From NCBI GenBank assembly GCA_023249615.1, contig JAHFCG010000003.1, forward strand, positions 1-49,017: a stretch of 49,017 nt of DNA, in the 5' to 3' direction. The position numbers were made by a program, and so were the translations under genes. Below the pieces are notes generated by a model. That model ran no database searches, had not been told where the DNA came from, and saw nothing but the letters and a program-made list of their open reading frames with translations. This DNA is from a candidate division FCPU426 bacterium. Its GTDB lineage: Bacteria; Oederibacteriota; Muellerivitia; Muellerivitales; Muellerivitaceae. This document shows, piece after piece, positions 26,427 through 33,147 of the stretch (its first letter is position 1; the number at the start of each line of letters is the position of its first letter).

Positions 26427-27554
26427 GTGGTCATCCTTGCCTATTACTGGTGGTTTTTGGCGGCTTATCTCATTTACTGCGCCTGGGAAAACACCCGCTT
26501 GTTCATCAAGCCAACCGCGCCTGACCCCAAAAGAAAAAAATGGCCCTTTGTTTCCATCCTGATACCGGCCCGTAACGAGGAACTCCGAATCAAACCCTGT
26601 CTGGAAGGGATGTTATCACAAGACTATCCGTCTTATGAGATTTTGGTACTGGACGACCGTTCCACCGATAAAACCCCTCAGGTTGTCCGGGGTTTCGGGG
26701 CGGGCAAGGTGAAGGTGTTGCGGGGAAAACCCCTTCCCCCGGGTTGGCTGGGAAAGCCATGGGCTTGCCAACAATTGGCCCAAGAGGCAAAAGGAGAATG
26801 GCTTTTTTTCACGGACGCGGATACATGGCATAAGCCCGAAATGTTGAAGCGGACGGTCCAGATGGCGGAACAGAAAAAGGCCGATGTGCTTTCGTTGTTT
26901 ACCCGCCAAGTCACGAAAACCTGGATGGAAGCACTGGTTATTCCTGTGATGGCCTATACCCTGCTCGCGTTTCTGCCAACCCGTTGGTCCCTGGGGAGAA
27001 ACCGATTTTTTAACCGTTTTGCCGGCGTCAGCGGCCAATTTGTTTTTATCAAAAGAAAGGTGTATCAGGATTTTGGGGGCCACGAGACCGTCAAGGGAGA
27101 GATTGTGGAGGATTTAAATTTTGGAAAAGAAGTTGTACAAAGGGGTTACCGGCTTGTGTTGGGGGATGGGAGCGATTTTTCCTATTGCCGGATGTACACC
27201 AACGCGAAAGAGGTGTGGGAAGGGTTTTCAAAGAACTTTTTCCCCGCGTTGAAATTTTCCATATTTTATTTTTTAAACGCTTTGGTGGCTTTGATTTTGG
27301 ACGGGGTTGTGCCATTTGCGGTCCTGTGTTTCGGTAAAAATTATCCGTTGTTTTGGCCGGCCCTTTCATTGGCCATTGTTTCAATCAGCGTCAGGGCCCT
27401 CCAGTCGGGGAAGTATGGTTTTCACAAGGGGTCGGTTTTATTCCATCCCGTCGGATGTTTTCTCTTCGCCTTGATCGGATTTAATTCCCTCCGGTGGTTT
27501 TGGTTCGATAAGGGCCATTGGAAGGGGCGGATTCTTCGGCCAAAACAAGAATGA
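26427..27554 (+). CDS. Membrane glycosyltransferase family 2 (CrtQ/CruC-like)
   Basis: 375 residues. One N-terminal membrane helix, a GT-A catalytic domain with FVSILIPARNEE, LVLDDRSTDKTP and the metal-binding FFTDADTW, GEIVEDLNFG as catalytic acid region, then three C-terminal membrane helices. This layout matches the carotenoid/terpenoid glucosyltransferases CrtQ and CruC, among others. The start is GTG at 26427, eight bases after GAAGG (26414-26418); an earlier TTG at 26379 lies inside the divergent gene. Together with the CrtC-like neighbour it could hydrate a polyene and then glucosylate the new hydroxyl (inference); sterol or hopanoid substrates are also possible. Confidence 0.8.
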   Translation: MVILAYYWWFLAAYLIYCAWENTRLFIKPTAPDPKRKKWPFVSILIPARNEELRIKPCLEGMLSQDYPSYEILVLDDRSTDKTPQVVRGFGAGKVKVLRGKPLPPGWLGKPWACQQLAQEAKGEWLFFTDADTWHKPEMLKRTVQMAEQKKADVLSLFTRQVTKTWMEALVIPVMAYTLLAFLPTRWSLGRNRFFNRFAGVSGQFVFIKRKVYQDFGGHETVKGEIVEDLNFGKEVVQRGYRLVLGDGSDFSYCRMYTNAKEVWEGFSKNFFPALKFSIFYFLNALVALILDGVVPFAVLCFGKNYPLFWPALSLAIVSISVRALQSGKYGFHKGSVLFHPVGCFLFALIGFNSLRWFWFDKGHWKGRILRPKQE

Positions 27555-27569
27555 TTTTAGGTTTGGAAA

Positions 27570-28424
27570 TTATTTCGAGTAAATTGACGTCCCAAAAGCG
27601 ACCACCTCAAAATTTTCCTTCGTGGTCTTGTCAAACCCCTGAATCGTTTGCTTGGCCAAAAAACCGGTTTCTTCCCGGAAATAAAAAAAATAACGGTTGT
27701 CCGTGGAGGTGATTGCCCCAAGTTTGGGGTTTTCGTTGGAGCCAAAAAGTCTTTCGACAAATTCCCCTGATAATTCGCCCGGAAATTTTAAGCCGTTAAA
27801 CGCACCACGGTCCATGTTGGCGACCTGTGTTCCTTGATTTCCTCCGGGGCTGATGGTCCAAAAAGCCAATTTGTCCTTTCCTTCGCTTAACATGCAAAAA
27901 AGGGAACCGCCATCCTTTGACAATTTCATGTTTCCCGTTTCGGGGGTTTGTCCGCCCGTTTGAATATCGGGAAAGTCAAAAATTGAGGCCGCCTTTTTTT
28001 CCTGATAATCGTAAACAATCAAATGGTTCATATTCAGGAAGTAAACCTTTTGGCCGTCGGTGGACCAGACAGGACAGCAAACACTGCTCATCTGGGATCC
28101 CTGTGACAAGGCTTGGGGATTAAAAACCGTTTTGGGTTTTCCCTGGGATTCAAAATTGCCGTCCAAATTGAAGATTGTGATTTGAAAATCCTTGTCATAA
28201 ACGCAGGCAACCTTGGTTTTGTCGGGGGAGAGGACAGGCTGGTAATAATAGCCGCCGATGACCTTTTGTTTCAGGGTTCCGTCGCCCCGAAGGATATAAA
28301 GACCGTCACCGTTGCCGTAGGCGAACAGGACGTCGCGGGGGCCCCTGCCCGGGGAGTTGTCGGAACAACCTGAAATGAGGGGGAAAAACAAAAAGGGAAG
28401 AAGGGCTGGTTTCAAAAATCGCAA
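27570..28424 (-). CDS. Propeller-like lipoprotein
   Basis: 284 residues. The short form begins at TTG 28424 (AGGA seven bases upstream) and gives a signal with lipobox ending at Cys20 (PLISGC). The mature chain has repeated strands (VLFAYGNGDGLYILRGDG, QPVLSPDKTKVACVYD, PVWSTDGQKVYFLN) of the TolB/WD40-like beta-propeller kind. Likely faces the periplasm; function unknown. The frame runs upstream to 28685, but that stretch overlaps the DUF1844 gene and has no signal, so I exclude it. It follows that gene by 25 bp on the same strand. Confidence 0.68.
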   Translation of the reverse strand: MRFLKPALLPFLFFPLISGCSDNSPGRGPRDVLFAYGNGDGLYILRGDGTLKQKVIGGYYYQPVLSPDKTKVACVYDKDFQITIFNLDGNFESQGKPKTVFNPQALSQGSQMSSVCCPVWSTDGQKVYFLNMNHLIVYDYQEKKAASIFDFPDIQTGGQTPETGNMKLSKDGGSLFCMLSEGKDKLAFWTISPGGNQGTQVANMDRGAFNGLKFPGELSGEFVERLFGSNENPKLGAITSTDNRYFFYFREETGFLAKQTIQGFDKTTKENFEVVAFGTSIYSK

Positions 28425-28449
28425 AAGGATTTCCTGGTATTTAAAACGT

Positions 28450-28899
28450 TTAGTTTTTTGGGGGAGGATTGGGACCCTGCTTTTTCTTCGCGATTTCATC
28501 CTGGACCAGTCGGATCCATTGTTTCGCGTCGGTCTTGGGGGCGGTGATGGGGGTTGGAACCAGAGGCCGCGGCGGGTTTCGGGCCGCCTCGATATTGGCC
28601 AACCGCGTTTTTTCCTTGGTCTTGTCAACGTAGGTTTTTTGAAGGTCGTCCAGGACTTCCCTGAGAACCTTCTTTTCCTCCACATTCAGGTTGCCGGCGG
28701 TTTTCTTGATGAGGGACCCGATCATATTGATGGTGATCCGGGCGCGGGGCAAATTGAGATCCTTGTCCTTGTAATAAGGATGGATCAGCTCTCCCAGGTC
28801 AATTTTCGCCGAGGAGGCCAGCATGACAATAAGGTCAATAAAGTAATAATCGGTGGTTCCCCACTCCCGGTTATCTTTGTAATTTTGTGGTTCAGCCAT
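28450..28899 (-). CDS. DUF1844 family protein
   Basis: 149 residues from ATG 28899 (or 153 from GTG 28911). The segment YYFIDLIVMLASSAKIDLGEL, then LNLPRARITINMIGSLIKKTAGNL matches DUF1844, a small helical family of unknown function. A C-terminal Pro/Lys-rich tail (KQGPNPPPKN) follows. The stop of the upstream gene shares a base with the alternative GTG start (TAGTG at 28913-28909), so the pair is probably translationally coupled. Confidence 0.75.
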   Translation of the reverse strand: MAEPQNYKDNREWGTTDYYFIDLIVMLASSAKIDLGELIHPYYKDKDLNLPRARITINMIGSLIKKTAGNLNVEEKKVLREVLDDLQKTYVDKTKEKTRLANIEAARNPPRPLVPTPITAPKTDAKQWIRLVQDEIAKKKQGPNPPPKN

Positions 28900-28910
28900 G
28901 GAGTATCCCA

Positions 28911-29546
28911 CTATTCCCGTTCCCCGCTAATGGCGCGTACCGCCCGGATCCAAGCGTCCTGCTCCTTGCCCGAAACCTCATGAGAACGATGATAATCTTG
29001 TTTTTCCAGAAATTCATTTAAATCTTTTAGAAGCCGTTCAAGCGCTTTTTTGCCCGTTTCGTAAAGGTTTTTGCGGTGGGAGGGATTCAATTTTTGTTTC
29101 ATGACCTTTTCCAGGTGAATTAAACAAAGCATCCCCCGGTTTATAAAGGCTTCCCTGAGTTTTTCCGAAAGATTCCAACTGAAAGCGAATTGCTGGATTT
29201 GGGAAAGGTCCCGTTTTTTTTCGGATTCACAAAGAGGGCAGGATTTAACCTTGGTTCGGTTCCAAAACTTTGGCCCGGCGGAAAGTTCCCTCAACCCTTT
29301 TTCCAACAGGCTTTGGTAAATCACGCCCATTCCCAAATGTTTCCCCTGCTTGACCCCCAGCCAGGCGTGCCGGTTGCAGAAACCCCTCGATTGAAAAAGG
29401 GCCTCCCGGGTAATGGGATCGGTGACGGATTCCTCAAGGAGGGATTTCAGATGTTCGTGGACATAATCATGAAGGAGGAAACAAAGGGGACAACGATCCG
29501 TTTGAAGAACTTCGATGTAACGATCGGGATCCGCGAGAAGTGCCAT
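28911..29546 (-). CDS. DUF6062-like Cys-rich protein
   Basis: 211 residues, mostly helical. Two CPLC knuckles (CPLCFLLHDYVHEHLKSL near 19 and SCPLCESEKKRDL near 110) and a GFCNRHAWL segment (Cys-x-x-His) suggest two treble-clef or zinc-ribbon-like sites; this resembles DUF6062. The likely role is unknown. ATG at 29546 with only a weak Shine-Dalgarno. It ends overlapping the DUF1844 gene by one base (or 12 bp apart if the later start is used). Confidence 0.6.
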   Translation of the reverse strand: MALLADPDRYIEVLQTDRCPLCFLLHDYVHEHLKSLLEESVTDPITREALFQSRGFCNRHAWLGVKQGKHLGMGVIYQSLLEKGLRELSAGPKFWNRTKVKSCPLCESEKKRDLSQIQQFAFSWNLSEKLREAFINRGMLCLIHLEKVMKQKLNPSHRKNLYETGKKALERLLKDLNEFLEKQDYHRSHEVSGKEQDAWIRAVRAISGERE

Positions 29547-29569
29547 GAAGCGGTTTTATCGATTTCTCG

Positions 29570-30142
29570 TTAGAAGAGTTTTTTGGACCAAAAAGAAGGT
29601 TTGGAATCCGAATCATCCTCGATATTGTTTTTCACGCCCGTGAATCCGCTGACGGGGGAGAGGCCTCCCACGGGGGGGTTGGGTTGTCCGGAATCACCGG
29701 ACTGGTTTTTCGACCAGAAGAACCAGCCGATCCCGGCCACGGCGACAACGAGAACGGTCCAGAGAATCCAATGGGAGCCGCCTGTTTTGACGGGGGCCGC
29801 GGGAGTTTCCATCGCGGGGGTTTGATTGGGAGTGGTTTGAGGGGTTACTTCCGGGGTATTGGCGGCGGTGCTGGGGGTCAGGGTAATTTTGGTTCCCTTC
29901 GCGCCCTTGCTTCTTTTGATTTTTTCAACATAAGCGTTGATGGGGGTTCCATGGTTTTTTTCACTAGGCAATCCAATGTCCGTCGTTCCCGAGGAAACCG
30001 GTGTGGGGGTGGTTTCAGGGTTTAAAACTGTTTCAGAGGCTTTTTGGCTTTTGACGTTTCCAGATCCGCCGCAGGCGGGAAGCAGGACTACCGAGGAAGC
30101 CAGCATCGCGAGGAAGACGATTCGGTGAATAAGGGTGGTCAA
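29570..30142 (-). CDS. Lipoprotein with single transmembrane anchor
   Basis: 190 residues from TTG 30142, five bases after GGAG (an upstream TTG at 30154 adds four residues). Lipobox LLPAC ends at Cys24, a Thr/Pro-rich spacer follows (NTPEVTPQTTPNQTPAMETP), then a 17-residue membrane helix (about 127-143, WILWTVLVVAVAGIGWFFW) and a Gly/Pro/Asp-rich tail. The combination of lipid anchor and later membrane helix is unusual. No family recognised. It lies 23 bp upstream of the DUF6062-like gene. Confidence 0.6.
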   Translation of the reverse strand: MTTLIHRIVFLAMLASSVVLLPACGGSGNVKSQKASETVLNPETTPTPVSSGTTDIGLPSEKNHGTPINAYVEKIKRSKGAKGTKITLTPSTAANTPEVTPQTTPNQTPAMETPAAPVKTGGSHWILWTVLVVAVAGIGWFFWSKNQSGDSGQPNPPVGGLSPVSGFTGVKNNIEDDSDSKPSFWSKKLF

Positions 30143-30357
30143 GGACGTCTCCAAAGTGAAGTATTAGCGGCGGGGTTTATTTTACCTAAGGCAAGCATGA
30201 CAGGGAAGGAAAAGAAACGAGAGGAGCCTGAAAAGCCATAAATCATTATGGTTTAAAAGCGGTTTAACTATTGGTAGCGGTAAAAAGGGGGAAAACCACT
30301 AAATACATGATGGGGGAAAGTTAAGGAATGAGTGCCCCTTTTATCAATAAATAAAAA

Positions 30358-30449
30358 TGGCGGAGAGAAAGGGATTCGAACCCTTGAAAGGATGTTACTC
30401 CTTTAACGGTTTAGCAAACCGTCGCCTTCAGCCGCTCGGCCATCTCTCC
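30358..30449 (-). tRNA. tRNA-Ser (anticodon GCU)
   Basis: On the minus strand GGAGAGA...TCTCTCC acceptor arms pair (30444-30449 with 30362-30367), with encoded CCA at 30358-30360. The anticodon loop reads CGGTTTGCTAAACCG, giving GCU, and a long variable arm is present, as serine tRNAs need. The T loop is GGTTCGAATCC. Another serine tRNA and serS are within 6 kb. Confidence 0.95.
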
Positions 30450-30469
30450 TAAAACCTTAAATCGGCCTC

Positions 30470-30487
30470 GGCGACGGGACCGTCGCC
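30470..30487. repeat. Perfect 8-bp hairpin
   Basis: GGCGACGG-ga-CCGTCGCC upstream of tRNA-Ser(GCU), in the fragment-rich zone between the two tRNAs. Confidence 0.7.
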
Positions 30488-30492
30488 TGGAC

Positions 30493-30560
30493 GAAAGAAA
30501 CATTTTCCCCATTTTTATTCTCTACGGAGATTTTCGTCCCGTCCCTTTGGGCCGAAAGCC
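30493..30560. repeat. Imperfect direct repeat, copy 1
   Basis: About 68 bp matching 30662-30730 at an offset of 169 bp with roughly four-fifths identity by eye (shared words include ATTTTCCC, TTTTATTCTC, TTTCGTCCCG). Part of the tRNA-fragment zone. Confidence 0.65.
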
Positions 30561-30576
30561 ACTCGGCCATCTCTCC
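30558..30576 (-). pseudogene. Fragment of a tRNA-Ser 5' half
   Basis: GCCACTCGGCCATCTCTCC differs in one base from the 5' end of tRNA-Ser(GCU) at 30431-30449. Only this part is present, in the same orientation, so it is a broken copy. Confidence 0.7.
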
Positions 30577-30661
30577 AGGGCTGGACAATAAGTTGAAAAA
30601 CCAGAACTAGATATCCTAACGCTGCCACCATCGAAAAAAGGCGGAGGGTACAGATCCGGCC

Positions 30662-30730
30662 GAAAGAACCATTTTCCCTAATTTTATTCTCGAAGGAGAC
30701 TTTCGTCCCGCCCCTTCGGGTCGCCGAACC
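30662..30730. repeat. Imperfect direct repeat, copy 2
   Basis: Second copy of the repeat at 30493-30560. It is preceded by a short piece (about 30640-30652, gcggagggtacag) like the 3' end of tRNA-Ser(UGA), and followed by another tRNA-like piece. Confidence 0.65.
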
Positions 30731-30734
30731 TACG

Positions 30735-30760
30735 GTTCGAGTCCCCGGCATCGGTCGCCA
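30735..30760 (+). pseudogene. tRNA 3'-end fragment (T arm to CCA)
   Basis: GTTCGAGTCCCC followed by a short stretch and CGCCA looks like a T loop and 3' end on the plus strand, but no matching 5' acceptor arm (GACCGAT) occurs upstream and the T stem does not pair. It ends at the foot of the palindrome at 30758-30796. Confidence 0.5.
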
Positions 30761-30796
30761 TATTTAGGAATATCTGGAAGATATCCCTAAATATGG
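30758..30796. repeat. 17-bp palindrome joining two tRNA 3' ends
   Basis: Arms 30758-30774 (CCATATTTAGGAATATC) and 30780-30796 pair with one mismatch around a 5-nt loop. Each arm ends in CCA: the right arm holds the CCA of tRNA-Ser(UGA), the left arm the CCA of the tRNA fragment. It may terminate the tRNA transcript and looks like an inverted duplication of the tRNA 3' flank. Confidence 0.8.
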
Positions 30797-30880
30797 CGGA
30801 GGGTGCAGGACTCGAACCTGCAAGGGGTTTCCCCCGGTGGATTTCAAGTCCACTGCCTTACCAATTAGGACTAACCCTCC
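30794..30880 (-). tRNA. tRNA-Ser (anticodon UGA)
   Basis: Minus-strand GGAGGGT...ACCCTCC acceptor arms with encoded CCA at 30794-30796. The anticodon stem-loop GTGGACTTGAAATCCAC gives UGA; a long variable arm (GGGG/CCCC) and T loop GGTTCGAGTCC are present. Serine identity is certain from anticodon and long arm. Confidence 0.95.
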
Positions 30881-31029
30881 AACCGGTCCCGATTGTACCT
30901 GTTTTTATTAACCAAGTCAGGGGGGCATATTGTACCCGGATTTGTCTTGGGAACAACTTATATCACCCGTTGTTTTTTTGAAGGTTTTAAAGGAAGATCG
31001 GAGCGTCGTATTTTTAATATCCAACGGGC

Positions 31030-31440
31030 GTGTGGAAAAAAGAATTGAAAACCATCATTCAAAAAATAAAATTTAAGGCGGATCCAAAAACATTATTTGA
31101 AATGTACATGGACTCCGGAAAGCATACCTTGGCCACCGGGGGTAAGGCGGTTTTGAGCCGAAAGGCGGGCGGTTCCTTTTTCGCGCATGGGGGTTATTGT
31201 TGGGGAAAAAATTTAATGATTATTCCGAACGCGGCCATCGTCCAAAGCTGGCGCGCGGGCGATTGGGCGAAAAAAGACAGGGACTCTCTTTTGATCCTGA
31301 ATTTTGAGGCCGAAAAGGGAGGAGGATTACTTACAATGATTCACGCCAATTTACCGGACCGGCACGCGGGACACTTGACCCAGGGCTGGAAGGATCATTA
31401 TTGGAACCTTTGGAAACAATATCTGGCGCGGAAATATTAA
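31030..31440 (+). CDS. SRPBCC/AHSA1-like domain protein
   Basis: 136 residues, soluble. Opening IIQKIKFKADPKTLFEMYMDS, a GGSFFAHGGYCWGKNLMI turn and a final long helix GWKDHYWNLWKQYL match the START/AHSA1 fold, which forms a hydrophobic pocket for ligands or, in Aha1, binds Hsp90. The ligand is unknown. Start GTG at 31030 has a weak Shine-Dalgarno; TTG at 31045 is a possible alternative. It stands alone between the tRNAs and the next exported gene. Confidence 0.75.
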   Translation: MWKKELKTIIQKIKFKADPKTLFEMYMDSGKHTLATGGKAVLSRKAGGSFFAHGGYCWGKNLMIIPNAAIVQSWRAGDWAKKDRDSLLILNFEAEKGGGLLTMIHANLPDRHAGHLTQGWKDHYWNLWKQYLARKY

Positions 31441-31494
31441 GAATGAAATCGAGGGTTTCCTTCGGGGAAAAACTTTGAATAAGGAGGCTTTGAA

Positions 31495-32043
31495 ATGCGC
31501 TGTTATAAAAAGATGGTGATAGCCGCGGCTTTTTCGGCGGTTGGGTTGCTGTCCCTGAATTTAATTGCCGCCGAAAAACACGATATGTCGAAAATGCCGG
31601 AAAAGAAAATGCCAGCGGAGTTTGAAAAGTTGAAGTCCCTGGTTGGAACCTGGACGGGCAAGGCCAAGATGCACGGGGATAAGGAAGAAAATGTAAAAAT
31701 CACCTATGGGTTGACCGCAGGGGGGACGGCGATTCTCGAGAAGTTTTCCCCCGGGACCTCTCATGAAATGGCCACCATTTATAATGTGGAGGATGGCCGT
31801 CTTTGCATGACGCATTATTGTATGTTGGGAAACGCTCCCAAGATGAGGCTAAAAGGATCCACGAAAGATTCCCTTTCTTTTGAAATGAAGGGCAAGGAAG
31901 GCATCTCTTCCGACAAGGAAATGCATATGCATTCCCTGACCATTACCTGGAAGGACGCCGACCACATTTCAACGGGTTGGACTTCCTATAACGATGGAAA
32001 ACCCGCCCCTTGTTCCACTTTTAATCTGGCGCGCAAAAAGTAA
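31495..32043 (+). CDS. Exported DUF1579-like protein
   Basis: 182 residues with a signal peptide (MRCYKKMVIAAAFSAVGLLS, cleavage near IAA/EK). After a Met/Lys/Pro-rich stretch, EFEKLKSLVGTWTGKAKM and the following strands (AILEKFSPGTSHEMATIYNVED, LCMTHYCMLGNAPKM) match DUF1579, a lipocalin-like small family of unknown function. ATG behind AATAAGGAGG. A hairpin follows the stop. Confidence 0.75.
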   Translation: MRCYKKMVIAAAFSAVGLLSLNLIAAEKHDMSKMPEKKMPAEFEKLKSLVGTWTGKAKMHGDKEENVKITYGLTAGGTAILEKFSPGTSHEMATIYNVEDGRLCMTHYCMLGNAPKMRLKGSTKDSLSFEMKGKEGISSDKEMHMHSLTITWKDADHISTGWTSYNDGKPAPCSTFNLARKK

Positions 32044-32062
32044 AGATTGGTTTGAAAATGGC

Positions 32063-32095
32063 ACTCTCAGGGCAAGGCTCGTCTGCCCTGGGAGT
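32063..32095 (+). terminator. Terminator-like hairpin
   Basis: ACTCTCAGGGCA (32063-32074) pairs with TGCCCTGGGAGT (32084-32095), 12 bp with one mismatch and a 9-nt loop. The following TTATT is a poor U-run, so termination may be partial; the Nudix gene starts 15 bp on. Confidence 0.55.
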
Positions 32096-32109
32096 TTATT
32101 AAGGAACCT

Positions 32110-32568
32110 ATGCCCCATCTCCACGAAAAAATCGATTTTACGGTTTCGGTTTTTATTGTAAAAAATGAAAAGGTTTTATTTATTTTTCATAAACAGTTAA
32201 ACCGCTGGCTTCCCATCGGCGGCCATATCGAATTGGATGAAAATCCCGAAGAGGGGGCGCTTCGAGAGGCAAAGGAAGAAAGCGGACTGGAAGTGGAATT
32301 AGTGGGATTTCGCCCGCCGTTGGATAAAGAAGATGGTTTTATACCCCTCTTGAACACGGCTTTTCTCGACATTCACCGGATCAAGGAACCCCATTGGCAT
32401 ATCGGGATGGTTTACTTCGCGCGGGTGAAATCAGGGGAGGTAAAACTCAACGTCGAGGAACATAAAGATATTCAGTGGTTAAGCGAAAAAGACTTGGAAG
32501 ATTCCAAATGGGGTTTAACCAAGCCCCTGAAATTTTACGCCCGGCAGGCTTTTCGGCAGGTTCAATAG
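32110..32568 (+). CDS. Nudix hydrolase
   Basis: 152 residues, cytoplasmic. A perfect Nudix box GX5EX7REUXEEXGU runs from Gly38 to Leu60, with the metal-binding Glu residues. Nudix enzymes hydrolyse nucleoside diphosphates linked to another moiety; substrate not predictable here. N-terminal FTVSVFIVKNEKVLFIFHKQ and RWLPIGGHI fit the housecleaning type. ATG behind AAGGA. Confidence 0.92.
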   Translation: MPHLHEKIDFTVSVFIVKNEKVLFIFHKQLNRWLPIGGHIELDENPEEGALREAKEESGLEVELVGFRPPLDKEDGFIPLLNTAFLDIHRIKEPHWHIGMVYFARVKSGEVKLNVEEHKDIQWLSEKDLEDSKWGLTKPLKFYARQAFRQVQ

Positions 32569-32592
32569 ATTTATTCCTGGTCGGAAAAAAAT

Positions 32593-33138
32593 CTATTTGA
32601 TTTTGGGAACCTTAATCTGGCTGATAATCATCCCCAACCGCTTGGCGGCGTCAAAAATGCGGTCGTCCCGGTAGAACTCCCCGTAATAAATGGAACGAAG
32701 GCCGGCGTTGGTCACGATTTTAAAGCAATTCCAGCAGGGTGAGGCGGTAATGTAAATATCCGCTCCATCGACCCGAACACCGTTTTTCGCGGCCTGAATG
32801 ATGGCGTTGGCTTCCGCGTGAATGGTGGCCACGCAATGGTTATCCTCCATCATGTGTCCCGCGTCATCGCAATGGGGTAAACCCCGAACGCTTCCGTTGT
32901 AGCCGGTGGAAAGGATGGTCTTGTCCCTGACGATGACGGCGCCCACGTGTTTGCGGTCGCAGGTGGAACGGGTGGCGACCTCGGCGGCGATATTCATGAA
33001 GTACTGGTGCCAATCCACCCTAACGCGGTGTGAAGGTTTCGCGGCGGCCGCCTTTTTGGCGTGAGTTCTGGGAGTCCTTCTTTTTTTAAGGCGGCTGAGG
33101 TGGTGTTTCTTGAATTTGATGTTGATTCGGTGTGCCAT
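32593..33138 (-). CDS. dCMP deaminase (ComEB type) with basic N-terminal tail
   Basis: 181 residues. Converts dCMP to dUMP for thymidylate synthesis. Seen: zinc site HAE at 107-109 and PCWNC (Cys135, Cys138), RSTCDRKHVGAVIVRDKTILSTGYNGSV before it, and the dCMP-type insert GLPHCDDAGHMMEDNHCVATIHAEANA with extra zinc-binding Cys/His. About 40 residues of Lys/Arg/Ala/His (HHLSRLKKRRTPRTHAKKAA) precede the domain, which most homologues lack. ATG; AAGGA overlaps the stop of the upstream gene nine bases away, so the two are coupled. Confidence 0.92.
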   Translation of the reverse strand: MAHRINIKFKKHHLSRLKKRRTPRTHAKKAAAAKPSHRVRVDWHQYFMNIAAEVATRSTCDRKHVGAVIVRDKTILSTGYNGSVRGLPHCDDAGHMMEDNHCVATIHAEANAIIQAAKNGVRVDGADIYITASPCWNCFKIVTNAGLRSIYYGEFYRDDRIFDAAKRLGMIISQIKVPKIK

Positions 33139-33147
33139 CCGTTTTCC

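Noticed and set aside
28424-28685. N-terminal extension of the propeller lipoprotein
   Set aside because: Overlaps the DUF1844 gene in another frame and is Arg/Pro-rich; the TTG at 28424 with AGGA gives a proper lipoprotein signal.
30470-30800. Possible CRISPR array from short repeats
   Set aside because: Only two imperfect repeats of 68 bp, no regular spacers and no cas gene.
30793-30981. Short frame across tRNA-Ser(UGA)
   Set aside because: It reads the tRNA gene antisense, a common false call (MAEGAGLEPARGF type).
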